Of a DNA stretch of 64,000 nucleotides, positions 8,165 through 15,725 are shown piece after piece. The notes beneath the pieces were generated by a model that was not told the origin of the DNA, searched no databases, and saw only the letters and a program-made list of their open reading frames with translations. Position 1 is the first letter of the stretch; every line of letters starts with the position of its first letter. Source of the DNA: Enterovirga rhinocerotis (GTDB lineage: Bacteria; Pseudomonadota; Alphaproteobacteria; Rhizobiales; Beijerinckiaceae); contig NZ_SNZR01000011.1 of the NCBI RefSeq assembly GCF_004363955.1, forward strand, positions 1,178,001 through 1,242,000, read 5' to 3'. The position numbers were made by a program, and so were the translations under genes.

Positions 8165-10945
8165 ATGACGAAGAGTCTCTTCCGCTACATCTGGCGCCAT
8201 TCGCGGCGAGACCAGCTCATCATCTTCGCGGTGGTGCTCGGCTCCCTGCCGTTCTTCTACATGTCGCTCGATCTGCCGCGGAAGATCGTCAACGAGGCGA
8301 TCCAGGGCCGGGCCTTCGAGGACGGCCGCATGACCGCCCCGTTCCTCGATTTCGCGATCCACTGGCCCAGCTGGCTCGGCGGCGGCGAGACGCAGATCGT
8401 CGAAGGCGTTCAGGTCGGGCGCCTGGAGCTGCTCTTCGGCCTGTCGTTCCTGTTCCTGTTCTTCGTGCTCGTGAACGGGTTCATCAAGTACTGGATCAAC
8501 GTGCAGAAGGGCGCGCTCGGCGAGCGCATGATGCGCCGGTTGCGTTTCGAGCTCTTCTCCTATGCGCTCCGGTTCACGCCCGAGGCGCTCCGCAACGTCC
8601 GCTCGGCCGAGGCCGCGACCATCATCAAGGACGAGGTCGAGCCGATCGGCGGGTTCATCGGCGACGCCTATATCCAGCCGCTGATGCTCGGCACCCAGGC
8701 CGCGACCGCGCTCACCTTCATCCTCATCCAGAGCCTGTGGCTCGGCCTCCTGGCGGCGGCGATCGTCGGGGCGCAGTTCATCATCATCCCGCGGCTGCGC
8801 CGGCAGCTGCTCGTCCTCGGCCGCCAGCGCCAGCTCGCCTCGCGCGAATTCGCCGGGCGCGTGAGCGAGGTCATCGACGGCATGGAGGCCGTCCAGGTCC
8901 ACGACACCGCCGCCTGGGAGCGGGCGGAGATCGGCGGGCGGCTCCATCACCTCTTCGATATCCGCTTCAAGATCTACAAGCGGAAGTTCATCGTCAAATT
9001 TCTGAACAATCTGCTCGCCCAGATGACGCCGTTCTTCTTCTACGCCGTCGGCGGGTATTTCGCCTTGTCGGGCAAGCTCGACATCGGCCAGCTCGTGGCC
9101 GTCATCGCGGCCTATCGCGAGCTGCCGCCCCCGCTGAAGGAACTGATCGACTGGGATCAGCAGCGCCTCGACGTTCAGGTGAAGTACGATCAGGTCGTCG
9201 CCTATTTCGCGCCGGAGCGGCTGCGCGTCGTCGAGGATGCCGCCGACGAAGACCGGGGCGACGCCCCGCTCGAAGGCGCGCTCGCCATCAAGGCCCTTGC
9301 GACCTTCGACGGCCATGGCAGCCCGCTCATCCGGGGAGGAGACGTCTCGCTCGACCTGCCGAGCCGCGTCGCCATCCTCTCGGACGGCACGGCGGCCGCG
9401 AGCAACCTCGCCCGGATCCTCGCCCGCCGCGACGAGAGCTATGGTGGGGAGGTCACGATCGGCGATCGTCATCTTTCCGCGCTGGGCCACGGGACGGTCG
9501 GGCGCCGGATCGCCTATGCGGGGCCGGAGCCGATCCTGTTTCCGGGAACGATCCGCGACAACCTGATCTACGGGCTGAGGCAGCGCCAGATCGAGGACAT
9601 CGAGGCGGACGAGGAGGAGCAGCGCCGGATCGTCGAGGCGAAACGCACCGGCAATCCGCTCGATTCCGTCGCCGGGAGCTGGATCGATCTCGATCGAAGT
9701 GGCGCGAAGGACCATGTCGCGCTGGATGCGGCGCTCCTGATCCTGCTGGACCGGGCCGGGCTCGGCGACGACGTCTACCGCTTCGGGCTCACGGGCCTGA
9801 TCGATCCCGAGCGCCAGCCCGGACTCGCAGAGCGCGTCGTCGAGGCGCGTCACCGGCTGAGGGAGCGTCTGGAACGCGAGGGGAAGTCCGAACTCGTCGA
9901 GAGCTTCGATCAGGACGCCTACAACGCGCATGCGACGGTCGTCGAGAATCTCCTGTTCGGCATGCCCACCTCGCCGGCGCTCAAGGGGCGGGCGATCGTC
10001 GAGCATGCCGGGTTCCGGGCGGTTCTCGACCAGGAGAAGCTGACCGACGATCTCGTGCGCATGGGCGTCGCCATCGCCGAGACGATGACCGACATCTTCG
10101 AGGGGCTGCCGCAGGGGCATCCGCTCTTCGAGCAGTTCGCCTTCGTCCACGCCGACGAACTCGACGAATTCGCCGCGATCGTGAAGCGTTCCCACGGAAA
10201 GGGGCGCGGCGGCCTGACCCGCGACGACCGCGAGCGCCTGCTGGCCCTGCCGCTCGAATATATCGAGCCCCGGCATCGTCTGGGCATCCTCGACGAGGCG
10301 TTCCGTGAACGCCTCCTGCAGGCGCGCAAGCACATGCGTGCGATGCTCGAGGAGCGCGACGATCCCGGGGTCGAGTTCTACGATCCCGATCGCCTGACCC
10401 TGGCGGCCCCGTTGCAGAACAATCTCATCTTCGGCCGCGTCAATGCCAGCATCGCCGATGCGCGGGAGCAACTCCGTGCCGTGGGCGCGGAGGTCGTCGC
10501 GGAGATGGATCTGTCGTCCGAGATCGAGCGCGTCGGTCTCGACCACGCGGTCGGCCCGGCCGGGCGGCGCCTGACCGCCCATCAGCGCGCCATCGTCAAT
10601 CTTGTGCGCTGTCTCGTGAAGCGGCCCGACCTTCTCGTGGTGGACGGCGCACTGGCGCCGTTCGGTGAGAAGCGCGTCGCCGAGCTGACGGACTTCCTGC
10701 TCGAATCGGTCGGCACGCATTCGCTGGTCATGGTGCTGCCGAACGACCGCCACCTCGCGCGGTTCGAGAAGGCGATCGCCTTCGAGGACGGCCATCTGGT
10801 CGCGATCGAGCCCCATCCATCCGCGGCTCCGGAGCCGCGGGAGGCGCCGTCGGAGGACGATGGCGAGGAGCGGGGTGGCGAAGACGGTCTTTCCGAGGCA
10901 AAAGAGGGTCAGCCCGGCGCCTCGCGACGGCAGGCGGCGGAGTAG
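8165..10945 (+). CDS. Large ABC-exporter-like protein with a degenerate nucleotide-binding domain
   Basis: 926 aa. The N-terminal ~330 residues form an ABC-exporter membrane domain, with hydrophobic segments near 18-38, 88-110, 180-215 and 295-315. A C-terminal NBD-like region follows, but every catalytic motif is lost. The Walker A position reads 'AILSDGTAAASNLARIL' (no GKS/T), the Q-loop glutamine is replaced in 'AYAGPEPILFPGTIRDNL', the signature reads 'RRLTAHQRA', Walker B reads 'LLVVDGALAP' (Glu to Gly), and the H-loop histidine is Pro in 'VMVLPNDR'. About 270 charged residues are inserted between Q-loop and signature, with two further copies of an 'N-L-x-F-G' post-Q-loop motif ('VVENLLFGMP', 'LQNNLIFGRV'). 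It is followed 20 bp later by a cyclic-nucleotide-binding protein. It is probably not an ATP-driven pump; a scaffold or sensor role is inference. Confidence 0.85.
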   Translation: MTKSLFRYIWRHSRRDQLIIFAVVLGSLPFFYMSLDLPRKIVNEAIQGRAFEDGRMTAPFLDFAIHWPSWLGGGETQIVEGVQVGRLELLFGLSFLFLFFVLVNGFIKYWINVQKGALGERMMRRLRFELFSYALRFTPEALRNVRSAEAATIIKDEVEPIGGFIGDAYIQPLMLGTQAATALTFILIQSLWLGLLAAAIVGAQFIIIPRLRRQLLVLGRQRQLASREFAGRVSEVIDGMEAVQVHDTAAWERAEIGGRLHHLFDIRFKIYKRKFIVKFLNNLLAQMTPFFFYAVGGYFALSGKLDIGQLVAVIAAYRELPPPLKELIDWDQQRLDVQVKYDQVVAYFAPERLRVVEDAADEDRGDAPLEGALAIKALATFDGHGSPLIRGGDVSLDLPSRVAILSDGTAAASNLARILARRDESYGGEVTIGDRHLSALGHGTVGRRIAYAGPEPILFPGTIRDNLIYGLRQRQIEDIEADEEEQRRIVEAKRTGNPLDSVAGSWIDLDRSGAKDHVALDAALLILLDRAGLGDDVYRFGLTGLIDPERQPGLAERVVEARHRLRERLEREGKSELVESFDQDAYNAHATVVENLLFGMPTSPALKGRAIVEHAGFRAVLDQEKLTDDLVRMGVAIAETMTDIFEGLPQGHPLFEQFAFVHADELDEFAAIVKRSHGKGRGGLTRDDRERLLALPLEYIEPRHRLGILDEAFRERLLQARKHMRAMLEERDDPGVEFYDPDRLTLAAPLQNNLIFGRVNASIADAREQLRAVGAEVVAEMDLSSEIERVGLDHAVGPAGRRLTAHQRAIVNLVRCLVKRPDLLVVDGALAPFGEKRVAELTDFLLESVGTHSLVMVLPNDRHLARFEKAIAFEDGHLVAIEPHPSAAPEPREAPSEDDGEERGGEDGLSEAKEGQPGASRRQAAE

Positions 10946-10965
10946 CGCCGGCAGAAGGGGAGACC

Positions 10966-11412
10966 ATGACGCTCGAGACGGAAGTCCAATCCCTTCGCCA
11001 AGTGCCGATGTTCCGGGGGATCGAGCCGTCGCGGCTGAAGCTTCTCGCCTTCACCTCCGAGCGCATCCGGTTCACCGCGGGCCAGACGTTCTTCTCGCAG
11101 GGGGACGCGGCGGACGCCGCCTATGTCATCCTCGACGGCAGGGCGGACGTCCTGCTCGACGCCGCGGGCGGCCAGTTCAAGGTCGCGGAACTGGGCCGCA
11201 ACGCCCTCGTCGGAGAGATGGGCATCCTGTCCGAGACGCCGCGGAGCGCGACCGTCGTAGCGGTCGAGCAGACCATCGCGCTGCGGATCGATAAGCGCGT
11301 CTTCCTGGACCTCCTGACCCAATTCCCGCAAATGTCGATCGCGGTGATGCGCGAGTTGGCGAGCCGGCTCGAGCGCACGAACGCACAGCTTTTGGCGCGA
11401 TCGGGCCAATAA
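10966..11412 (+). CDS. Stand-alone cyclic-nucleotide-binding domain protein
   Basis: 148 aa, a single cNMP-binding (Crp/PKA-type) beta-roll with no DNA-binding tail. Typical blocks are 'VPMFRGIEPSRLKLLAF', 'FSQGDAADAAYVILDG' and the phosphate-binding cassette 'VGEMGILSETPRSATV', which keeps the Glu and the PR-x-A-T arginine that contact ribose and phosphate, so ligand binding is plausible. The protein ends after the C-helix. It lies 20 bp after the pseudo-ABC gene in the same direction and probably forms a functional pair with it, for example as a ligand-responsive regulatory subunit (inference). Confidence 0.88.
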   Translation: MTLETEVQSLRQVPMFRGIEPSRLKLLAFTSERIRFTAGQTFFSQGDAADAAYVILDGRADVLLDAAGGQFKVAELGRNALVGEMGILSETPRSATVVAVEQTIALRIDKRVFLDLLTQFPQMSIAVMRELASRLERTNAQLLARSGQ

Positions 11413-11441
11413 GGCCCCGCGGACGACAGGGAGGAACGGGT

Positions 11442-12209
11442 TTGGATCTCGGGGCGATGCTAAAGGGGCGCCACGTCTTCGTGACGGGGGCGTCGAGCGG
11501 GCTCGGTCAGCATTTCGCGAAGCTCTGCGCGAAGAACGGGGCTCTCGTGACGGTCGGCGCGCGGAGGCGGGACCGCCTCGAAGCGCTGGTCGGAACGCTG
11601 CTGGAACTCGGGGCCGCAGGCGCGCACGCGGTCGATCTCGACGTCGCCGATGCCGAATCGGTTTCGTCCGCGCTCGAGCGCGCTGCGGCAGCCTCGCCGA
11701 TCGACGTGGTCGTGAACAATGCCGGCGTGACCGACAACAGGCCGGCCCTCGACATCGACGAGGAGCTCTACGACAAGGTCGTCGACACGAACCTGAAGGG
11801 CGTCTGGGCGGTCTCGACCCGCGCGGCGCGCGGCTGGCGCGAGGCCGGACGGGGCGGGGTCATCGTGAACATCGCCTCGATCCTGGGGCGCCGCGTCTCG
11901 GGAGCGGTCTCCGTCTACGCGACGACGAAGGCGGCGGTCATCCAGATGACGGCCGCGCATGCGCTCGAATGGGCCCGCTACGGCATCCGCGTGAACGCGC
12001 TCGCCCCCGGCTATATCGCGACCGAGATCAACGACGACTTCTTCCAGTCCGATCCCGGTCAGGCGCTGATCAAGCGGATCCCCCAGCGGCGGCTCGGCCA
12101 GCCGGAGGATCTCGACGGCGCCTTCCTGCTGCTCGCGACGGACGCGTCGCGCTGGATGACCGGCAGCTGCGTCGCCGTGGACGGCGGACACACGGTCTCG
12201 GCGCTGTAG
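11442..12209 (+). CDS. SDR family oxidoreductase
   Basis: 255-aa classical short-chain dehydrogenase. The cofactor loop is TGASSGLG (15-22), NNAG is at 92-95, and the catalytic Ser146, Tyr159 and Lys163 sit in 'VNIASILG' and 'YATTK'. The start is TTG at 11442, preceded by GGGAGG at 11429-11434 with good spacing; an ATG lies 15 bp further in. It uses NAD(P)H to reduce or oxidise a small carbonyl or alcohol. It follows the cNMP-binding gene by 29 bp in the same direction and is probably co-transcribed. Substrate unknown. Confidence 0.9.
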   Translation: MDLGAMLKGRHVFVTGASSGLGQHFAKLCAKNGALVTVGARRRDRLEALVGTLLELGAAGAHAVDLDVADAESVSSALERAAAASPIDVVVNNAGVTDNRPALDIDEELYDKVVDTNLKGVWAVSTRAARGWREAGRGGVIVNIASILGRRVSGAVSVYATTKAAVIQMTAAHALEWARYGIRVNALAPGYIATEINDDFFQSDPGQALIKRIPQRRLGQPEDLDGAFLLLATDASRWMTGSCVAVDGGHTVSAL

Positions 12210-12251
12210 CGGAAGCGGAAGGAGGGGAGCAGACGCTCCCACCCCTCGCCC

Positions 12252-13448
12252 TCACGGCCGCGGCGCCAGCCTCAGGATGCGCGAGCCGCCCTTGTCGCGC
12301 TCGGTGAGCGCGTAGACGGCGCCGTCCGGCCCCTCCCTCACGTCGCGGATGCGGGCGGAGAGCGGGATCCGCTCCTCCGTCGCGACGCGGTCGTCGGCCA
12401 TGCGCAGGACGACGACGCCCTGGCTGACCAGGCCGCCGACGATCATCGCTCCGCGCCATTCGGGAAACAGCGCGCCGCGATAGATCGCGAGCCCCGAGGG
12501 CGCGATCACCGGATCCCAGTAATAGACGGGCTGCTCGGTGCCCTCCCGCTGCGTCAAGCCCCGGCCGACGCGGTTGCCGCTATACTCGGCACCGTAGGTC
12601 ACGAGCGGCCAGCCGTAATTCTTGCCCGCCTCCGGCCGGTTGAGTTCGTCGCCCCCGCGCGGGCCGTGTTCGACCGTCCAGAGCCGTCCGCGCGCGTCCA
12701 GAGCGGCCGATTGCAGGTTGCGATGGCCATAGGACCAGATCGACGGAACCTTGCCCGGCTGTCCGACGAAGGGGTTGTCCTTCGGGATGGCGCCGTCCGC
12801 CTCGATCCGGAAGACCTTGCCGAGCCCGCTGCCGAGATCCTGCGCCTGCCCGCGCGCCGCCGCGTCCGAGCGCTCCCCGACCGTGATGTAGAGCCGGCCG
12901 GCATCGTCGAAGACGAGCCGGGAGCCGAAATGCATGTTGTTGTTCCAGGAGGGCTCCTGGCGGAAGATCACCCGGACGTCCTCGAGCCGCGCCCGTCCGC
13001 CGTCCTCGACGAGGCGTGCGCGGCCGACGGAGGTTCCGTTGCCGGGATCGCGCGGCTCGGCGAAGCTGAAGAAGACGAGCCGATCCTCGGCGAAGCGCGG
13101 GCTCGGGGCGAGATCGAGCAGGCCTCCCTGGCCGCGCGCATCGACCCGCGGCACGCCCGCGACCTCGGTGATGCGGCCGTCCTTGCCGACGATCCGCATC
13201 TCCCCCGCCTTCTGCGCGGTCAGGATGCGCCCGTCCGGCAGAAAGCCGAACGACCAGGAATGCGGGAGGCTCTCCACGACCGTGCTGACAGCAAGCGATG
13301 TCGCCTTCGGCGGCGCCTCGGCCCTGGTCTGGCCGGCGAAGGCCGGTCGCTGCCAGGGCGCGTTCGGCGCTTCGGTCTCGGCCGGGGCGGCGAGCGCGGG
13401 GGCGGGGGGTGCGAGGATGGCCGCGAGGCCGAGCAGGAACGGTCGCAG
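12252..13448 (-). CDS. PQQ-dependent sugar (aldose) dehydrogenase-like secreted protein; noncanonical start
   Basis: A soluble glucose/sorbosone dehydrogenase-type beta-propeller (PF07995). Diagnostic blocks are 'SWSFGFLPDGRILTAQKAG', 'GGLLDLAPSPRFAEDRLVF', 'WNNNMHFGSRLVFDDAGRL', 'WSYGHRNLQSAALD' and 'WTVEHGPRGGDELNR', which carry the catalytic His and Ca/PQQ ligands of the family. The frame extends upstream of a GTG at 13277 into a clear signal peptide ('LRPFLLGLAAILAPPAPALA'), but no ATG, GTG or TTG occurs before the in-frame stop at 13488-13490. A CTG at 13446-13448 with GAGGAAA about 9 nt upstream is the best start. It probably oxidises aldoses in the periplasm. It is convergent with the SDR gene. 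Confidence 0.82.
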   Translation of the reverse strand: MRPFLLGLAAILAPPAPALAAPAETEAPNAPWQRPAFAGQTRAEAPPKATSLAVSTVVESLPHSWSFGFLPDGRILTAQKAGEMRIVGKDGRITEVAGVPRVDARGQGGLLDLAPSPRFAEDRLVFFSFAEPRDPGNGTSVGRARLVEDGGRARLEDVRVIFRQEPSWNNNMHFGSRLVFDDAGRLYITVGERSDAAARGQAQDLGSGLGKVFRIEADGAIPKDNPFVGQPGKVPSIWSYGHRNLQSAALDARGRLWTVEHGPRGGDELNRPEAGKNYGWPLVTYGAEYSGNRVGRGLTQREGTEQPVYYWDPVIAPSGLAIYRGALFPEWRGAMIVGGLVSQGVVVLRMADDRVATEERIPLSARIRDVREGPDGAVYALTERDKGGSRILRLAPRP

Positions 13449-13551
13449 GGTCGGTTTCCTCAGGTTGGACCCGGCCGATATGGGTGCTCACCTCCGGTGA
13501 CGCAAACGGGGCGGCGAGGGGCCGCAACGCCGCGACGCGGTTCGCCGGCGC

Positions 13552-13580
13552 TTGACAGGCGGGAGCCCCGCGCCTTCCCT
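13552..13580 (+). promoter_or_regulatory. Possible sigma-70 promoter of the gamma-carbonic anhydrase gene
   Basis: A perfect -35 box TTGACA (13552-13557) is followed after 17 bp by TTCCCT (13575-13580), a weak -10. The ribosome binding site GGAGG lies at 13593-13597. The -10 match is poor, so confidence is low. Confidence 0.3.
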
Positions 13581-13606
13581 CCGAAGAAATCTGGAGGATT
13601 TTGCCC

Positions 13607-14137
13607 GTGCCGATCTACAGCCTCGACGGAATCGCCCCCGAGCTTCCGGACGATGCCGCCTTCTGGGTGGCGCCCGATGCGCACGTGATGGGGGCGGTGC
13701 ATCTCGGCCGGGATGTCGGGATCTGGTTCGGTGCCGTCCTCCGGGGAGATAACGAGGCCATCACCATCGGGGAGGGGACCAATATCCAGGAGGGGGCCAT
13801 GCTCCATACGGACATGGGTTTCCCGATGACGATCGGAGCCCATTGCACCATCGGTCATCACGCCATCCTGCACGGCTGCACGATCGGCGACGGGGCGCTG
13901 ATCGGAATGGGCGCGACGGTGCTGAACGGCGCTCGGATCGGCGCCGGCTCCCTGGTCGGGGCGAATGCGCTCGTGACCGAAGGCAAGGCCTTCCCGGACC
14001 GTTCCCTGATCGTCGGCTCGCCGGCGAAGGCCGTGCGCCAGCTCGACGACGCGACCGTGGAAGGCCTCCTGCGCGGCGCGGCCGGCTATGTCAGCAACTG
14101 GAAGCGGTTCGCGGGCGGCCTCAAGCGTCTGGATTGA
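13607..14137 (+). CDS. Gamma-carbonic anhydrase family protein
   Basis: 176 aa, a left-handed parallel beta-helix built from hexapeptide repeats ('VGIWFGAVLRGDNEAITIG', 'TIGDGALIGMGATVLNGARIG'). The zinc ligands of gamma-CA proteins are visible: a His in 'GAMLHTDMG' and the pair in 'CTIGHHAILHGC'. Such proteins hydrate CO2 or act as metal-binding acyltransferase-like YrdA relatives. I prefer the GTG at 13607 because GGAGG at 13593-13597 is 9 nt upstream; a TTG at 13601 is too close. Divergent from the sugar dehydrogenase gene. Cytoplasmic; the exact reaction is not certain for this subfamily. Confidence 0.88.
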   Translation: MPIYSLDGIAPELPDDAAFWVAPDAHVMGAVHLGRDVGIWFGAVLRGDNEAITIGEGTNIQEGAMLHTDMGFPMTIGAHCTIGHHAILHGCTIGDGALIGMGATVLNGARIGAGSLVGANALVTEGKAFPDRSLIVGSPAKAVRQLDDATVEGLLRGAAGYVSNWKRFAGGLKRLD

Positions 14138-14228
14138 CGCGACGGACACGCGGGCGAGCGGCCGCGCCCTGCGAGCGGGCACGGATTCGATTTGCACCCC
14201 GGCCGCGATCTCCCACATGGTGGCTGCG

Positions 14229-14960
14229 ATGACGAACCGGCCGCCTGCCTCCCTGCCCGAGTCGCGCTCCTCGGCGCGTGAGATCGATGCGTTCCTGAAG
14301 GAGGCGCATCGCGTGGCCGCGCCGGCCGCCGGAGCGGCGCGGCTCGTCTTCGCGCTCGATGCCACCATGAGCCGGCAGCCCACCTGGGACATGGCCTCCC
14401 GCGTCCAGGCGGCGATGTTCCACGCGGCGGCGGCGGTCGGGGGCCTGTCGGTCCAGCTCGTCTATTTCCGGGGCTTCCGAGAGTGCCGCGCCTCGCGCTG
14501 GGTGGCCGATCCCCGCAGGCTGGCCGAACTGATGGGCAAGATCCGGTGCGAGGCTGGGGAGACCCAGATCGCCCGCGTCCTCGGCCATGTCCTCGAGGAG
14601 GGGGGGCGCGAGCCCATCCGCGCGCTCGTCTATGTGGGCGATGCGATGGAGGAGGGGCTCGACGGGCTGTGCGCGAAGGCCGGGCAGCTCGGCCTCCTCG
14701 GGGTCAAGGCCTTCATGTTCCACGAAGGCGGACAGGATGGGGTCGCGGCGGCCTATGGCGAGATCGCGCGGCTCACGGGCGGTGCCGCCTTCGCCTTCGA
14801 TTCGCGGGCTCCGGCCGAACTCGAGGCGCTTCTGCGTGCGGTCGCGGCCTATGCCGCGGGGGGACGGGCGGAACTCGACCGACTCGCGGCGCGGGATGCC
14901 GGCGCGCGGCGGCTCGCAGCCTCGTTGCCTCGCCTCGGCGGCCCGGGAGGGCGGCCATGA
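14229..14960 (+). CDS. VWA-domain-like protein coupled to a membrane J-domain protein
   Basis: About 243 aa with a von Willebrand A-type fold: 'LVFALDATMSRQPTWD' gives a D-x-T-x-S version of the MIDAS metal site, followed by alternating strands and helices ('GLSVQLVYFRGFREC', 'IRALVYVGDAMEEGL', 'GVKAFMFHEGGQDG'). There is no signal peptide. The start is the ATG at 14229; one at 14217 is also in frame. Its stop overlaps the ATG of the J-domain gene (ATGA), so the two products are probably made in a fixed ratio and act together. VWA proteins usually mediate metal-dependent protein contacts; the partner here is inferred to be the J-domain protein or its Hsp70. Confidence 0.8.
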   Translation: MTNRPPASLPESRSSAREIDAFLKEAHRVAAPAAGAARLVFALDATMSRQPTWDMASRVQAAMFHAAAAVGGLSVQLVYFRGFRECRASRWVADPRRLAELMGKIRCEAGETQIARVLGHVLEEGGREPIRALVYVGDAMEEGLDGLCAKAGQLGLLGVKAFMFHEGGQDGVAAAYGEIARLTGGAAFAFDSRAPAELEALLRAVAAYAAGGRAELDRLAARDAGARRLAASLPRLGGPGGRP

Positions 14961-15688
14961 CCCTGCTCGGCGTCATCGGCGCGGCGATCCTCGCCTGGTG
15001 GGGGCTGAAGTTCTTCGGCGTCACCGGGCGGGCGCAGATCGGCAAGGTCGCGCGTGTCGGCGGAGGGTTCGCGGCCCTCGCCGTCGCAGGGCTTCTCGGC
15101 CTCAGAGGCCGCATGGACATGGCGGTGGTGGTGGGGAGCTGCGGCGCCTGGCTGCTGGGCTGGGCCGCCCTGCCGGCTTTTCTCGGCGGTGGCGCGTCGC
15201 CCTTCGGCGGCGGCTCGTCCGCGCGCTCGGCCGGATCGACCTCGAAGGTGAAGTCCCGGCGGATCGAGATGGTGCTCGATCACGATAGCGGGACGATCAC
15301 CGGCCGGGTGCTGGCGGGGGCCTTCTCCGGCCGCCCGCTCGAAAGCCTGTCAGACCGCGAGCTGCTCGCCCTGCGCCGCGAGTGCCTCGCGGACGATCCC
15401 GATGGGAGCCGGCTGATCGAACAATATCTCGACGGCCGGTTTCCCGGCTGGCGTGAAGACGCTGAGCCGGGTCCGCACGGTGGGGGCCGGCCCCAGGCGC
15501 AGCTCGGCACGATGACGCAGCAGGAAGCTTACGAGATCCTGGGGCTTCAGCCAGGAGCGTCCGAAGACGCCGTTCGGCAGGCGCACCGGTCGCTGATGAA
15601 GCGGCTTCACCCCGATCAGGGCGGATCGACCTGGCTCGCGAGCCGGATCAACCAAGCCAAGGACCTTCTGCTGGGGCGACATGCCTGA
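14957..15688 (+). CDS. Membrane-anchored J-domain protein
   Basis: 243 aa. Two hydrophobic segments near the N-terminus (about 2-20 and 35-75) anchor it, a glycine/serine-rich linker follows, and a C-terminal J domain of ~60 residues carries the invariant HPD in 'MKRLHPDQGGSTWLASRINQA'. The 'HPDQGGS' form and C-terminal position resemble TIM14/Pam18-type co-chaperones rather than DnaJ itself. It would recruit and stimulate DnaK at the inner membrane. It overlaps the VWA gene by 4 bp. Client proteins are unknown. Confidence 0.88.
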   Translation: MTLLGVIGAAILAWWGLKFFGVTGRAQIGKVARVGGGFAALAVAGLLGLRGRMDMAVVVGSCGAWLLGWAALPAFLGGGASPFGGGSSARSAGSTSKVKSRRIEMVLDHDSGTITGRVLAGAFSGRPLESLSDRELLALRRECLADDPDGSRLIEQYLDGRFPGWREDAEPGPHGGGRPQAQLGTMTQQEAYEILGLQPGASEDAVRQAHRSLMKRLHPDQGGSTWLASRINQAKDLLLGRHA

Positions 15689-15725
15689 ACTCCACGCGGA
15701 CCGGTCGGATAAGGGCTAGGGGCCG

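Noticed and set aside
8141-10816. 891-residue minus-strand frame opposite the pseudo-ABC gene
   Set aside because: Rich in Asp, Arg, Glu, His and Leu with no domains, as expected from the complement of a GC-rich gene. The plus frame has membrane helices and ABC homology.
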